This document shows, piece by piece, positions 37,868 to 47,818 of a stretch of DNA of 64,000 nt. The notes below the pieces were generated by a model. That model had not been told where the DNA came from. It made no database searches and saw only the letters and a program-made list of their open reading frames with translations. Both the position numbers and the translations under genes were made by a program. The stretch is from Acinetobacter zhairuonensis (GTDB lineage Bacteria; Pseudomonadota; Gammaproteobacteria; Pseudomonadales; Moraxellaceae): the NCBI RefSeq assembly GCF_022601715.1, contig NZ_JAKVIM010000001.1:62001-126000 (forward strand), given 5' to 3'. The first letter of the stretch is position 1. Every line of letters begins with the position of its first letter.

Positions 37868-39046
37868 TTAAACTGATACAGGAATCAAGTCTGGAACCAA
37901 CTTAGTCAATGCTAAACGTTGTTTCGCAGCTGTAGCACCTAAAAGCACAAAACCACGCAGTGTGCCTGTGCTGTCAAATGCTTTAGCCAACATGCCATCA
38001 TCAAACTCTTCAGTTTCCCAATTGACCTCTGCATCAATCGGTGCAGGCAGCACTGTGAGCGGTGCCGCAGGTGTTTTTACTGCTACAGGCATCGCAGGGT
38101 AATGTACTGGAGTCTGCTCACCATTTAAGGTTTTAGCTAATGCGCGAGCTTGTTGCATAATTGGCATGACATAAGGCAGTAGTGTACCGTTCACTTCAGC
38201 ACAGTCACCTACGGCATAAATATCCGCTTGATTGGTTTCCAAATGGCTATTGGTGAGTACACCACGACTGGTGTGAATATTACCTGTCTTAGCCAAACTG
38301 ATATTCGGTTGTAAACCAATTGCAGAAAGCACGATATCTGCAACCACGGTTTGCCCATTGGCTAAAGTGACCAGATAGTCGCCATTGTCGACTTTAGATA
38401 CTTTCTCTACTGTCGTGCCTAAAACAAAATGAATGCCTGTTTCTTCCAGATTCTCTTGGAAGGCTGAAGCGATGTGTGCTGGGAGTAGACGTCCTAAAGG
38501 TTGGGTAGCCAAGTCTATGACTGTGGCGAAATGACCTGTATGCTGCAAATCATTGGCAAACTCACAACCAATTAATCCTGCGCCTAAAATCACTACACGT
38601 TTGTCTTGACGTTTATCAAGATTTTCACGGAACAGTTTGTAGTCATTTAAAGAGTTGACCACATGAATATCATCACTGCCATCACCTGCAATCGCGAGGC
38701 GAATTGGGTTTGCACCCACGGCGAGAATCAGTTTGGCGTAGTCTAAAGTACTGGTTTGACCATCTTTTTCTAAAATGAGTTGATGTTGCTCACTACGGAT
38801 TTCTTTCACCCAAGTATGCGTTTCAATACGCATATTCAGTTGTGCACTCATTTTCTCAGCATCGCCAAGCGCAATTTGTTCAGGAGATTTTTTGCCTGTT
38901 AATGCATTTGATAAGGTTGGCTTTGCATAATTACTGGCTTCATCCGCAGTAATCATAATTAGTTCTTGTTCTGCATTGAGTTTGCGGAATTCACGTGCCA
39001 CAGTATAGCCAGCCATGCCTGAACCAATGATAACGATAGGCTGCAT
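37868..39046 (-). CDS. rubB: Rubredoxin-NAD(+) reductase
   Basis: 392-residue FAD-dependent reductase that passes electrons from NADH to rubredoxin for the alkane hydroxylase. FAD fold IIGSGMAGYT at residues 5-14, NAD fold ILGAGLIGCEFA near 150 and the C-terminal FAD contact YAVGDCAEV near 280 are all present. Length and order match the Acinetobacter enzyme. It lies 58 bp after rubA, with estB and oxyR downstream. Confidence 0.95.
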   Translation of the reverse strand: MQPIVIIGSGMAGYTVAREFRKLNAEQELIMITADEASNYAKPTLSNALTGKKSPEQIALGDAEKMSAQLNMRIETHTWVKEIRSEQHQLILEKDGQTSTLDYAKLILAVGANPIRLAIAGDGSDDIHVVNSLNDYKLFRENLDKRQDKRVVILGAGLIGCEFANDLQHTGHFATVIDLATQPLGRLLPAHIASAFQENLEETGIHFVLGTTVEKVSKVDNGDYLVTLANGQTVVADIVLSAIGLQPNISLAKTGNIHTSRGVLTNSHLETNQADIYAVGDCAEVNGTLLPYVMPIMQQARALAKTLNGEQTPVHYPAMPVAVKTPAAPLTVLPAPIDAEVNWETEEFDDGMLAKAFDSTGTLRGFVLLGATAAKQRLALTKLVPDLIPVSV

Positions 39047-39104
39047 TTCTTTCTCCCAAAATAAGCTGTAAAAAAAGACCGCTAAGTGGGTCTTTTAGTT
39101 ATTA

Positions 39105-39269
39105 TTAAATTTCAATCATTTCAAAGTCGGCTTTAGAAACACCACAATCAGGGCAAGTCCAGTCATCAGGAATATCTTCCCATTTCGTGCCTGCAACGAT
39201 ACCGTCTTGTGGCCAGCCTTCTGCTTCGTCGTAAATCCATCCACAAACGATGCATTGATACTTTTTCAT
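39105..39269 (-). CDS. rubA: Rubredoxin
   Basis: 54-residue one-iron protein. The Fe(Cys)4 site is Cys6, Cys9, Cys39 and Cys42 in CIVCGW and CPDCGV. It carries electrons to the membrane alkane hydroxylase AlkM, encoded elsewhere. The start is set at ATG 39269 so that the protein begins MKKYQC as in the family; the longer frame from 39296 adds nine unconserved residues. Confidence 0.97.
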   Translation of the reverse strand: MKKYQCIVCGWIYDEAEGWPQDGIVAGTKWEDIPDDWTCPDCGVSKADFEMIEI

Positions 39270-39747
39270 CTGATTCTCCAATTCTGATCGGGTCAATTTA
39301 GATCAGCAATAACTCATATACCGCATGGCTCTAATGATCTAATTGCTAGCGTTATTTTCGCCTAAATTTTTACGCAGTTCTAGGACGAATGTAAAGCAAA
39401 TATCGGATTTTAATTAGAGAATCCTGAATCTGAATAGCTAAGTAGGACAAAACTTATCAATTTAAACATGGCTTTGAATTTTTGTTAGGCAAACTTGAAT
39501 TGCGCTATAAAAACGGACGGTTTGAAGTTTTATCCGACTAAAGTCGAGCAGATATAAAAACAATAAATTGCTATATTAGAATCATATAAGTCTATAGTTA
39601 ATATTTTATATAAAAATTATTTATATAATTCAATTATTTGTAAAATTAGTCTAAAAATATCCTCACCTGAAAGTCTGGCGATTATCTATCCTGAAAGTTG
39701 AATACACGGTAAAATTCTCCTATTCCTTTTGTACTTAATTCTCTCCC
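39270..39747. other. Divergent promoter region of rubA and apt
   Basis: About 480 bp, very A+T-rich in 39540-39660, with no gene or clear operator. It should hold the rubA operon promoter on the minus strand and the apt promoter on the plus strand. Confidence 0.55.
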
Positions 39748-40293
39748 ATGAAAAATTTGTCTGCTGTATTGTGGTCGCACATTCGTACTGTCCAAAATTT
39801 CCCTAAACATGGGATTTGTTTCTATGATTTAACACCGTTGTTCATGAGCAATATCGGTCCATTAGCCGATGCATTGATTGCCAGTATTCCAGAAGAGCAG
39901 TTGGCTGAAGTCGAAAGTTTTGTGGCAGTAGAAGCGCGTGGCTTTGTACTGGCAAGCCTATTGGCACAGCGTTTAAACAAAGGGCTGTTATTGGTACGTA
40001 AGGCAGGTAAATTACCACCACCAGTGGTAGGTGTGGGTTATAGCCTAGAGTATGGTGTAGACCGTTTAGAGATTGCTGCAGATATTCAGCCGCAAAAAGT
40101 GATTATTGTGGATGATGTCCTTGCGACAGGTGGTACGCTGAAAGCTGTGAAGCAATTGATGGATAAATGTCATCATCAAGTATTGGGTGCGAGTATCTTT
40201 TTAGATCTGCCTACATTACATACAGATTTAGGCTTTAAGGTTTGGACTGTGCTAGAAGAAAGTTCAAAGCCTGTAGAAACTGCTGTCGCTTAA
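39748..40293 (+). CDS. apt: Adenine phosphoribosyltransferase
   Basis: 181-residue purine salvage enzyme that converts adenine and PRPP to AMP. It has FPKHGICFYDLTPLF near the N-terminus, VAVEARGFVLASLLA, and the PRPP-binding loop VIIVDDVLATGGTLKA (about residues 114-129). Length matches APRT. A bidirectional terminator separates it from the convergent broken esterase gene. Confidence 0.96.
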   Translation: MKNLSAVLWSHIRTVQNFPKHGICFYDLTPLFMSNIGPLADALIASIPEEQLAEVESFVAVEARGFVLASLLAQRLNKGLLLVRKAGKLPPPVVGVGYSLEYGVDRLEIAADIQPQKVIIVDDVLATGGTLKAVKQLMDKCHHQVLGASIFLDLPTLHTDLGFKVWTVLEESSKPVETAVA

Positions 40294-40309
40294 TTTAGTA
40301 ATATTTTAA

Positions 40310-40345
40310 AAAAGCCAATTAGTGCGAACTGATTGGCTTTTTTAT
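40310..40345. terminator. Bidirectional terminator between apt and the yqiA-like pseudogene
   Basis: An AAAGCCAATTAG / CTGATTGGCTTT stem has A and T tracts on both sides, so it can serve both convergent genes. Confidence 0.9.
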
Positions 40346-40350
40346 TTCCA

Positions 40351-40870
40351 CTAAAAAATAAAGGTCTGTTCCATATAATGAATCAATTGATTGAGATGTT
40401 CAGGTGCTGCCAGTCGATGATGTCCACCTTCAACCGCATCGACTTGCATAAACGGTTCTAAAAAAGCCGTGGTGGCGTACATATCTAATACTTCATCTCC
40501 AAGTTCAATATACGCAATTTGCGGAATATCATGCTCTAAATCTTGTTCGGTTATGGCAGGATAATCTTCCCTAAAATCAGGCATTAAACTTGGGTTGGCG
40601 ATGATGCAGGGTATACGGTGTTGCAAAGACATTTTCAGTGCCCAATATCCGCCCAAACTATGACCAATCAATAAGTTCGGTTTAATTGGTAGATAAGGCA
40701 TTTTTATAAAACTCGGCAACAGTCGCGTAGTTCAGATTTCTATAATCTACATCAATACAGTATTTTTTAGCAGAATCAATTGCATGGAACTTGGTTGATT
40801 CTTTAGATGAGTCTAGTCCATGCAAAAAAAGAATTTTCGATTGATCTATATTCATTGTTATCGCGTTCAT
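40351..40870 (-). pseudogene. YqiA-like esterase gene split by a frameshift
   Basis: Two abutting minus-strand frames together make one alpha/beta hydrolase of about 170 residues. The first (40682-40870) opens ILFLHGLDSSKESTKFHA and stops after FYKNALSTN. The second carries PNLLIGHSLGGYWALK, with the nucleophile Ser in GHSLGG, and ends with GGHHRLAAPEHL, holding the catalytic His. The frames join near 40690-40710 by a one-base insertion or equivalent. Everything else looks conserved, so the break is recent or a sequencing error. The family resembles YqiA/UPF0227 esterases. Confidence 0.8.
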
Positions 40871-41159
40871 ACGGTCTCTTTTCGCAAAGATAGAACGAAT
40901 TAAAAACGTTCACTTTCAACTATTTCAAACTTTTTTTATTGTACGAATCTTCAGGCGGCTTTGATCTAAGCATTTGGTCTAAGATTTTTTTGAGTTGTAA
41001 AAAGCATAGTTTTAAGTGAACAATAAATAAAACAATAACATGTATGGAAATGAGTGAATTGGGAACGGAATTTTTTAAATAATTTCTAACGATTTATTTT
41101 ACTGCGCTTGCAAAATATTCAGTAGTTTGGAAGAAGGAATTCATAAGGAGAACAATAAA

Positions 41160-41600
41160 ATGGTAGAGCATCTACGTTATCACATCACTATTGATGCAAG
41201 TCCTGAAAAAATATGGAATATTCTTTGGTCACCAGACACTTATACAGAATGGACAATTTATTTTGCAGAGGGATCGAAAATTGAGTCCGATTGGACTGTA
41301 GGCGGTAGAACTTTATTTCTGGATCATAGTGGCGATGGGCTGATCACCACGATTTTGGTTTATATCCCGAATCATTCAGTGATTTTTCAATATCAGGGGT
41401 TGTTACAAGGTGGAGTGGAAGATGTCAGTAGTCCTGAAGTGCTAGAATGGCAGGGGGCATTAGAACAATATACATTGGAAGAAGTCGATGGAAAAACCGT
41501 GCTGACAGTAGAATTGGAAACAACTGAGGCTTATCAAGATATGATGGAGCAAGCCTTTGAGCATGGATTAAAACGGGTGAAAGAATTGGCAGAACAATAG
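41160..41600 (+). CDS. SRPBCC-domain (AHA1-like) protein
   Basis: 146-residue START/Bet v1-like lipid- or ligand-binding fold: ITIDASPEKIWNILWSPDTYTEWT opens the domain and a C-terminal helix (MMEQAFEHGLKRVKELAEQ) closes it. Start ATG 41160 is chosen for its AAGGAG site and because the longer TTG start adds unconserved residues. The ligand is unknown. It lies alone between the broken esterase gene and lysS. Confidence 0.85.
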   Translation: MVEHLRYHITIDASPEKIWNILWSPDTYTEWTIYFAEGSKIESDWTVGGRTLFLDHSGDGLITTILVYIPNHSVIFQYQGLLQGGVEDVSSPEVLEWQGALEQYTLEEVDGKTVLTVELETTEAYQDMMEQAFEHGLKRVKELAEQ

Positions 41601-41728
41601 CTATAACTGATCACCCGTAAAATGCAAAATTGTGGGTCATATATTTGTTTGTGAGAAATCGTACGAATTTATGAAGGAATCTGCTATGCTATTGCACTTC
41701 ATTTTTTAGTAATTTTTTCGAGGCAGAG

Positions 41729-43255
41729 ATGACGCAAAACAACGCTCAATCGACTTCAGAACAACCTATTTCCGAAAACGATTTAATTGCACAGCGTCAT
41801 GCCAAATTAAAGCAAATTGAAGAACAAGCCAAACAAACGGGCGTTAGCCCGTGGCCAAATTCATTTAAGCGCGAACATTATGCGCAAGATTTACAAGAAC
41901 AATTCCAAGATCAATCGAAAGAACAGATTGAAGCGGCTGAACATGTTTATGTAAAAGTTGCTGGTCGTGTCATGTTAAACCGTGGATCATTTATGGTGAT
42001 TCAGGACATGACGGGGCGTATTCAGCTTTATGTTGCACGTAAAGAATTAGACGAAGCAACTTTAGCAACGATTAAAGGTCTTGACCTTGGCGATATTATT
42101 GCAGTTGAGGGTTATATTGGTCGTTCAGGTAAGGGTGACTTGTATGTACATATTCAACATTTTGAATTACTGACCAAATCTTTACGTCCACTGCCAGATA
42201 AGTTCCATGGTCTGAATGATACGGAAGTAAAATACCGTAAGCGCTATCTTGACCTTATCGTGAATGAAGAAACGCGTAAGACGTTTGAGATTCGTGCCAA
42301 AGTCGTTGCGGGTATTCGTACATTTTTAAACAACGAACGTTTCATGGAAGTTGAAACGCCAATGATGCATGTGATTCCTGGTGGTGCTTCTGCGCGTCCA
42401 TTTGAAACACATCATAATGCTTTAGATATGCCATTGTTCTTGCGTATTGCGCCAGAACTTTATTTAAAGCGTTTGGTGGTGGGTGGTTTTGAGCGGGTGT
42501 TCGAAATTAACCGTAACTTCCGTAATGAAGGTGTTTCAACACGTCATAACCCAGAATTCACCATGATTGAATTCTATCAAGCCTATGCAGATTACAAAGA
42601 CTTGATGGCATTAACTGAAAATATGCTGGAAAAATTGGCTTTGGATATTTTAGGTACCACAGATGTACCATATCAAGGCGAAGTGTTCAGCTTTAAAGGT
42701 CCGTTCAAGAAAATTTCCATGTTTGATGCGATCTTGGAAAACAACCCTGAGTTTACGCCTGAAAATGTCAATGATCGCGAATTCTTGGCGAAATTTACCA
42801 AAGAAGTATTGAAAGAAGAAGTTAAACCAGGCTTTGGCTTAGGTAAATTGCAAACTATCGTGTTCGAAGAAACGGTTGAGACAAAACTACGTCAACCAAC
42901 CTTTATTACCGAATATCCTGCTGAAACTTCACCTTTAGCACGTCGTAATGATCATAATCCACACATTACAGACCGTTTTGAGTTCTTTATTGGTGGTCGT
43001 GAATTGGCAAATGGTTTCTCCGAGTTAAATGACCCGATTGACCAAGCTGAGCGTTTCCAAGCGCAAGTTGAAGAAAAAGATGCGGGTGATGATGAAGCGA
43101 TGCATTACGATGCAGAATTCGTTGAAGCGTTAGAATATGGTTTACCTCCAACTGCGGGTGAAGGGATTGGTATTGACCGTTTGGTGATGTTATTTGCTGA
43201 TGCACCAAGTATTCGTGATGTGATTTTATTCCCACATATGCGCCGTAAAGATTAA
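41729..43255 (+). CDS. lysS: Lysyl-tRNA synthetase, class II
   Basis: 508-residue LysRS. An N-terminal OB-fold binds the anticodon (residues 70-165). Class II motif 2 is [20 protein letters not shown] and motif 3 is [14 protein letters not shown], near the C-terminus. Length matches bacterial LysS. Start ATG 41729 follows a GAGGCAGAG site, and a strong terminator follows. Confidence 0.98.
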   Translation: MTQNNAQSTSEQPISENDLIAQRHAKLKQIEEQAKQTGVSPWPNSFKREHYAQDLQEQFQDQSKEQIEAAEHVYVKVAGRVMLNRGSFMVIQDMTGRIQLYVARKELDEATLATIKGLDLGDIIAVEGYIGRSGKGDLYVHIQHFELLTKSLRPLPDKFHGLNDTEVKYRKRYLDLIVNEETRKTFEIRAKVVAGIRTFLNNERFMEVETPMMHVIPGGASARPFETHHNALDMPLFLRIAPELYLKRLVVGGFERVFEINRNFRNEGVSTRHNPEFTMIEFYQAYADYKDLMALTENMLEKLALDILGTTDVPYQGEVFSFKGPFKKISMFDAILENNPEFTPENVNDREFLAKFTKEVLKEEVKPGFGLGKLQTIVFEETVETKLRQPTFITEYPAETSPLARRNDHNPHITDRFEFFIGGRELANGFSELNDPIDQAERFQAQVEEKDAGDDEAMHYDAEFVEALEYGLPPTAGEGIGIDRLVMLFADAPSIRDVILFPHMRRKD

Positions 43256-43274
43256 GTCTTGATTTGACATCAGT

Positions 43275-43299
43275 AAAAACCCGCTTCATGCGGGTTTTT
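43275..43299 (+). terminator. Rho-independent terminator after lysS
   Basis: An AAAACCCGC / GCGGGTTTTT stem with a TTCAT loop. Confidence 0.93.
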
Positions 43300-43396
43300 C
43301 TTTGCAATTAACAACAAAAATCATTACTCAGGTTGCAATCTTATATCAAAGAAAATATGGTAGTCAGCAGAATTAAGTAACGAGAAAGTCACGATA

Positions 43397-44854
43397 ATGT
43401 ATTTAAAAAAATCTTTAGTTTCGGCGTTGTTTATGTTGTCGGCGTCATCGGGTTTTGCGCAAGGGATTGTCGTGAATAATGAAGATTTACGTTCAGATTT
43501 GAATTGGTTAAATCAACAAGGTGTCATTCAAATCAGTACTTCTACATGGCCAATGAGTGGCGATGAAATTCAACGAGCTTTATCTCAAGCACGTGTTAGC
43601 CAACCAGCACAACAAAAGGTGCTGGATTCGGTTCTGGCTAGTTTGAAAGCAGATAATCATATGGCAAAAGTGAGCTTATATGCTGCAACGGATGCAAAGC
43701 AGTTTCCGCAAGCCTTTGCTGAAAGTAATAAAGCGCAGTATGTCGGTGCTCTAGAATTAAATGCTGGCGGAGCAAACTGGGATGCTAAATTACGAATTAA
43801 TGCAGAAAAAGATCCTTTGATTGATAGTGGGCATGATGTCAATGTTGAGGGATCATATTTGGCGGGTAAACTTTGGAATCAATGGCTGATTGCTGGGCAA
43901 ATGCCGACCTATTGGGGGCCAGGTCATGACGGTAGCCTTATTCGTGGTGATGCAAGTCGTCCTGTGTATGGTTTGACCATGCAGCGTGCAGACCAAAGTG
44001 CATTTGAGACGAAGTGGTTGTCTTGGATTGGGCCTTGGCAATATCAAGCCTTTGCGGGACAACTTGATGATTATGATGCGATTCCAGATGCAAAACTCAT
44101 CGGCTTGCGTTTAACAGCACAACCCTTGCCTTATTTGGAATTAGGTGCATCTCGTATGATCCAAATTGGCGGTGAAGGGCAGCCAGATAGCTTAAAAGCG
44201 TATTGGAATGCATTCATTGGTAAAGATAATGAATGTAATGAAAGTGGTTGTATTGGTGAAGGGAATGCTTCGAATCAACTCGCGGGTTTTGATGCTCGTT
44301 TAAATTTAAATCAGTGGTTGAATACCCCATTAAGCCTGTATGGACAATATATTGGTGAAGATGAAGCAGGTGGTTTACCATCTAAAAAAATGTATTTGGC
44401 TGGTGTAGATTATTCTTCAAACTTTAAAAATATGCCATTTCAACTGTATACAGAATGGGCAGATACCCGTACCAATGGTGATGTCAAAGGTATCACATAT
44501 AACCATCATCAATATACCGATGGTTATTACCAGCATGGTTTCCCACTAGGTCATGCGATGGGCGGGGATGGAGAAATGTATTCTGTTGGCGGTAATATCC
44601 GTTTTGATCGTATGAATCGTGTCTCTGGTCGTGTATTGTTCGCAAAAGTGAATCAGTCAAATTTGGATATTAATCAGGCATTCCCTGAGAAAGATGAAGT
44701 GAAAGCATTGGATCTGACGTGGTCACATTATATTCGCCCAGATATTCCTTTGAAATTCAATGGTTGGGTGAGTGATTCTGATGTACATGGTGATGATGCA
44801 GGTCTTTCTGTTGCAGTAGATTTACCATTAGATCCAAAAGCTTGGGGTTATTAA
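43397..44854 (+). CDS. Wzi-family outer membrane protein (capsule assembly)
   Basis: 485-residue beta-barrel protein. The signal peptide covers residues 1-21 (ending SGFA, then QGIVVN). An N-terminal helical region (WLNQQGVIQI-TSTWPMSGDEIQ) precedes the barrel, which contains GQMPTYWGPGHDGSLIRGDASRPVYGLT, the conserved Wzi/Cap family core. Wzi anchors capsule to the cell surface in Enterobacteriaceae. No capsule locus is nearby, so it may act on a surface polysaccharide made elsewhere, perhaps including PNAG. A terminator follows. Confidence 0.87.
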   Translation: MYLKKSLVSALFMLSASSGFAQGIVVNNEDLRSDLNWLNQQGVIQISTSTWPMSGDEIQRALSQARVSQPAQQKVLDSVLASLKADNHMAKVSLYAATDAKQFPQAFAESNKAQYVGALELNAGGANWDAKLRINAEKDPLIDSGHDVNVEGSYLAGKLWNQWLIAGQMPTYWGPGHDGSLIRGDASRPVYGLTMQRADQSAFETKWLSWIGPWQYQAFAGQLDDYDAIPDAKLIGLRLTAQPLPYLELGASRMIQIGGEGQPDSLKAYWNAFIGKDNECNESGCIGEGNASNQLAGFDARLNLNQWLNTPLSLYGQYIGEDEAGGLPSKKMYLAGVDYSSNFKNMPFQLYTEWADTRTNGDVKGITYNHHQYTDGYYQHGFPLGHAMGGDGEMYSVGGNIRFDRMNRVSGRVLFAKVNQSNLDINQAFPEKDEVKALDLTWSHYIRPDIPLKFNGWVSDSDVHGDDAGLSVAVDLPLDPKAWGY

Positions 44855-44867
44855 TTTTTGAAGTTAA

Positions 44868-44896
44868 AAAAACCTCACGACTGTGAGGTTTTTTTA
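44868..44896 (+). terminator. Rho-independent terminator after the wzi-like gene
   Basis: An AAAACCTCAC / GTGAGGTTTT stem is followed by a T-run. Confidence 0.93.
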
Positions 44897-45484
44897 TGTA
44901 TGAATGGCAAGTTGTATTCTGACTTTTATCGATAATTTATGTTCAACAATAAACTGTTTAATCGATTGTACTGACTTAGCAATAGACCTGATTTTGATTG
45001 CAATTTAATAAATACCTAGTGCTCTATTGTGTCTATCTCTTTGAGTAGGAATTCCTCAATTTATGAGGTTACGTATTGTTATTTCATATTCTCGGTTTGG
45101 ACAGTTGTGGGTAATTTCGACAAGCATACTCAGCGAGTCTGTATTCGCTCAAATATCGAACTATACCTAATTTGATTCCCATTTCATTCATGTTGAGCAA
45201 ATAAATGATAAGCGGTTCCAACTTCCCAGAAAGGTTCTTGTAAAATCAGTAATGAGTTTTGTTGATGGATATGTTCAGTCACATGGCGAATGATGAAGCG
45301 GGATTATATTTTCTCGCTATCCAAAACAGAGATTCTGAAGGGGAGAGTCTATCGTTTAGTTATTTCGCTGATCAGCGCGGATCTTTGGATGAGACCGAGA
45401 AAGTCTAATTTTATAAAAAGAAGTTGTTTAACCTAGGCATAATCTAGAAATTTATCCCGTGTCGAAACACGGGATAGAACAACA
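44897..45484. other. Eroded intergenic stretch
   Basis: About 590 bp. The plus strand holds a 47-codon frame at 45265-45408 (starts MDMFSHMANDEAGLYF, ends GSLDETEKV) with protein-like composition but no ribosome site. On the minus strand near 45080-45260 two further short frames look protein-like and are broken by stops. Together they suggest one or two degraded genes that I cannot identify. Confidence 0.4.
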
Positions 45485-46174
45485 TTAAATTGGTAAATCA
45501 AACCAGATAAACTGACTGTCCTTTAAGGCTTTAAGCTCAGTTTCTTCAGCAAATGCTAGCGCATCGCCTGCTTGTAATTTTTCACCTGAGATTTCGATTT
45601 CACCTGAAATCACATGGACATAATTCAATTTCTGTTTGGCTTTGATCACCAAGTTATGAGCCGTTTGCAAAAAAGCAGTTTTGACTTCTGCTTGCTGACG
45701 AATGTGCATCGCAGCATGCTCATCTGGACCTGCAATCACATGCCATTGATTCGGTTGTAGCTTAGGATCACACTGGATTTGCTGGTAGTTAGGTTCAGCA
45801 TTGCGGACATCAGGGTGGATCCAGATTTGCAACATGTGTACAGGAATATCTCCCTGATTGATTTCACTATGTTGTACGCCTGTACCCGCACTCATCAATT
45901 GCCATTCGCCCGCAGAAATATGACGCTCATTGCCCATACTGTCTTTATGGGAAATCGTGCCTTCAAGTACGCAGGTCAAAATTTCCATATTGTCGTGTGG
46001 GTGCGTGCCAAAACCATTGTGGGCTGCGATCAAGTCATCGTTAATAACGCGTAATACACTCACGCCCATGTATTTAGGATTGTACCAACTCCCGAATGAA
46101 AAACTGTGCTTGGATTCTAGCCATCCTGCTTTGACATGACCGCGATCTTCACTACGATGTAAATAACTTTGCAT
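45485..46174 (-). CDS. Pirin-family protein (YhhW-like)
   Basis: About 229 residues, bicupin fold. The N-terminal cupin has the metal set HPHDNMEILTCVLEG and a later His/Glu in VQHSE, as in YhhW, which shows quercetin dioxygenase activity in vitro. Start ATG 46174 (MQSYLHRSEDRGH) is favoured by AGGA upstream and by the family's N-terminus. The physiological role is not known. It is transcribed convergently with the wzi-like gene across the eroded gap. Confidence 0.9.
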   Translation of the reverse strand: MQSYLHRSEDRGHVKAGWLESKHSFSFGSWYNPKYMGVSVLRVINDDLIAAHNGFGTHPHDNMEILTCVLEGTISHKDSMGNERHISAGEWQLMSAGTGVQHSEINQGDIPVHMLQIWIHPDVRNAEPNYQQIQCDPKLQPNQWHVIAGPDEHAAMHIRQQAEVKTAFLQTAHNLVIKAKQKLNYVHVISGEIEISGEKLQAGDALAFAEETELKALKDSQFIWFDLPI

Positions 46175-46300
46175 GACCGTTATCCTGTTTAAATTTATGC
46201 TTGAGTTCATCATAGTGTTTCATTGTTAAAGGTTAAATATCATTAAGGCGACAAATCATTCTATATTTGCAACAAATGGGTGAATAAAATTATTGGCATA

Positions 46301-46325
46301 AAAAAGCCTGCAGAAGCAGGCTTTT
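46301..46325 (-). terminator. Rho-independent terminator after the L,D-transpeptidase gene
   Basis: An AAAGCCTGC / GCAGGCTTT stem is followed by six T on the minus strand. Confidence 0.92.
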
Positions 46326-46344
46326 GGGATAGAGGATTAAAGAA

Positions 46345-47616
46345 TCACTCAAGGAATTTAACTGTTACGCCAGAACGTACTTTTTTACCTAAATCATTGG
46401 CATCCCAGTTGGTTAAACGGATACAACCGTGTGATGCAGTTTTAGAAATTGCAGACGGGTTTGGTGTACCGTGAATACCAAAAGATTTTTTGCTTAAACC
46501 AATCCAGATATTACCCACTGGACCATTCGGACCTGGTGGTAAAGACAGCGGTTTTAAGTTTTTACCTTGAACGAAGTTACTTGGCGAATAGCTGTACCAT
46601 GGATTTGGTGCCACACCTGTCACTTTATAGGTTCCCGTTGGTGATGGGGTGTCTGAGCTACCAATCGTCGCAGGGAAAGATGCAATCATTTGATTACGGC
46701 TATTAAATAGGTACAGTTGTTTTGCACCTTTGTGCGCCACAATTAAATGAATGTCTTCAGGTAATTCATTGCGAATATTGGTCACAATGATTTTTTCACC
46801 TGCTTTTTTAAAAGTTGCTTTAGGATTCAGTTTCTTCAAGAAATCTTCATCCATGTGGAATTTTTCACCCAGCATTTCAGTGACACGGGTATAGTACAAA
46901 CCTTTCATTTTGGCTTGTAGAGCATAGTCACGAGGAATTGAGTCAGCATATGGACCTTGAAGGTCTGCATTTGTAATGGTGTATTCTACAAATGCTGGTC
47001 GATTACCTTGTTTAGCATTTAAGGCATCCCAAGTTTCTTGGGTTAAGGTGCCTGTTGGTTTTAAACCATTCATTTGTTGGAAAGTAGCAAGTGCTTTTAA
47101 GGTGTTCTTACCACTGGTACCATCAATTGCACCTGGCGAAGCATGTGCGTTGTTCAGCATCACCTGAGTACGTGCATAGACAGGAAATTGACCTTTGCCA
47201 ATATTGTCATACCAAGCTGCATTGTTTAAGCCATCAAGCGTCCAAGATGCTTTGGCAGCAGGTGAAGAAGTTGAAGCTGCAGTTGTTGTACTTGAAGCTG
47301 TTGAGCTAGTAGCAACTGGTGCGCTTGCAGGTGCTGCACCAATATCTGCAGTGTTATCTTCAGTTTGTTGAAGATTTTGCAAGGTTTGCGAAGCTTTATT
47401 TAAATCCTGTTGTTCTTGAGGCGTAATTTGCGCATCAGCATTGATATCTTGAGCTGAAGAAGCAGAGCCTATCGCAAGAGGATTAATTGGATCTTCTACG
47501 GCAGTATTGGCAACGACTTTGGGATTTAATGGTTGTTCAGCAGTAGTAGCTGTGGCAAAAGCTGTGCCAGCAAAAATGCAACTTAAACTCATGGCGAGTA
47601 GCGTGCGAACGAACAT
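46345..47616 (-). CDS. L,D-transpeptidase (YkuD) with peptidoglycan-binding domain
   Basis: About 423 residues: signal peptide (residues 1-22), a Ser/Thr/Ala-rich linker to about residue 120, a PG_binding_1 domain (DGTSGKNTLKALATFQQMNG), a LysM-like segment and a YkuD catalytic domain. The active site is FGIHGTPNPSAISKTASHGC with Cys398. It forms 3-3 cross-links or attaches proteins to peptidoglycan. It resembles the longer Acinetobacter enzymes (LdtJ/LdtK group), but I do not assign a symbol. ATG 47616, with AAGG upstream, is preferred over TTG 47625. Confidence 0.92.
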   Translation of the reverse strand: MFVRTLLAMSLSCIFAGTAFATATTAEQPLNPKVVANTAVEDPINPLAIGSASSAQDINADAQITPQEQQDLNKASQTLQNLQQTEDNTADIGAAPASAPVATSSTASSTTTAASTSSPAAKASWTLDGLNNAAWYDNIGKGQFPVYARTQVMLNNAHASPGAIDGTSGKNTLKALATFQQMNGLKPTGTLTQETWDALNAKQGNRPAFVEYTITNADLQGPYADSIPRDYALQAKMKGLYYTRVTEMLGEKFHMDEDFLKKLNPKATFKKAGEKIIVTNIRNELPEDIHLIVAHKGAKQLYLFNSRNQMIASFPATIGSSDTPSPTGTYKVTGVAPNPWYSYSPSNFVQGKNLKPLSLPPGPNGPVGNIWIGLSKKSFGIHGTPNPSAISKTASHGCIRLTNWDANDLGKKVRSGVTVKFLE

Positions 47617-47818
47617 GTAATTCAACCTTAAGAATTATTCATTTACTAAGTGACAAACGACGCAAGTATTGCAGAAAAAATGGGTAGATGCAGTATTTGT
47701 TTTGTGTAAATGTGCGATTCTAAGTGAAGAACATTGCATTTTAATTGTGCGAGAAGTTATTAAAATTTAGTCCTTTTTGTTATGATGTCGCAAAGATTAA
47801 ATTAAGTTAGGAAAGTCA

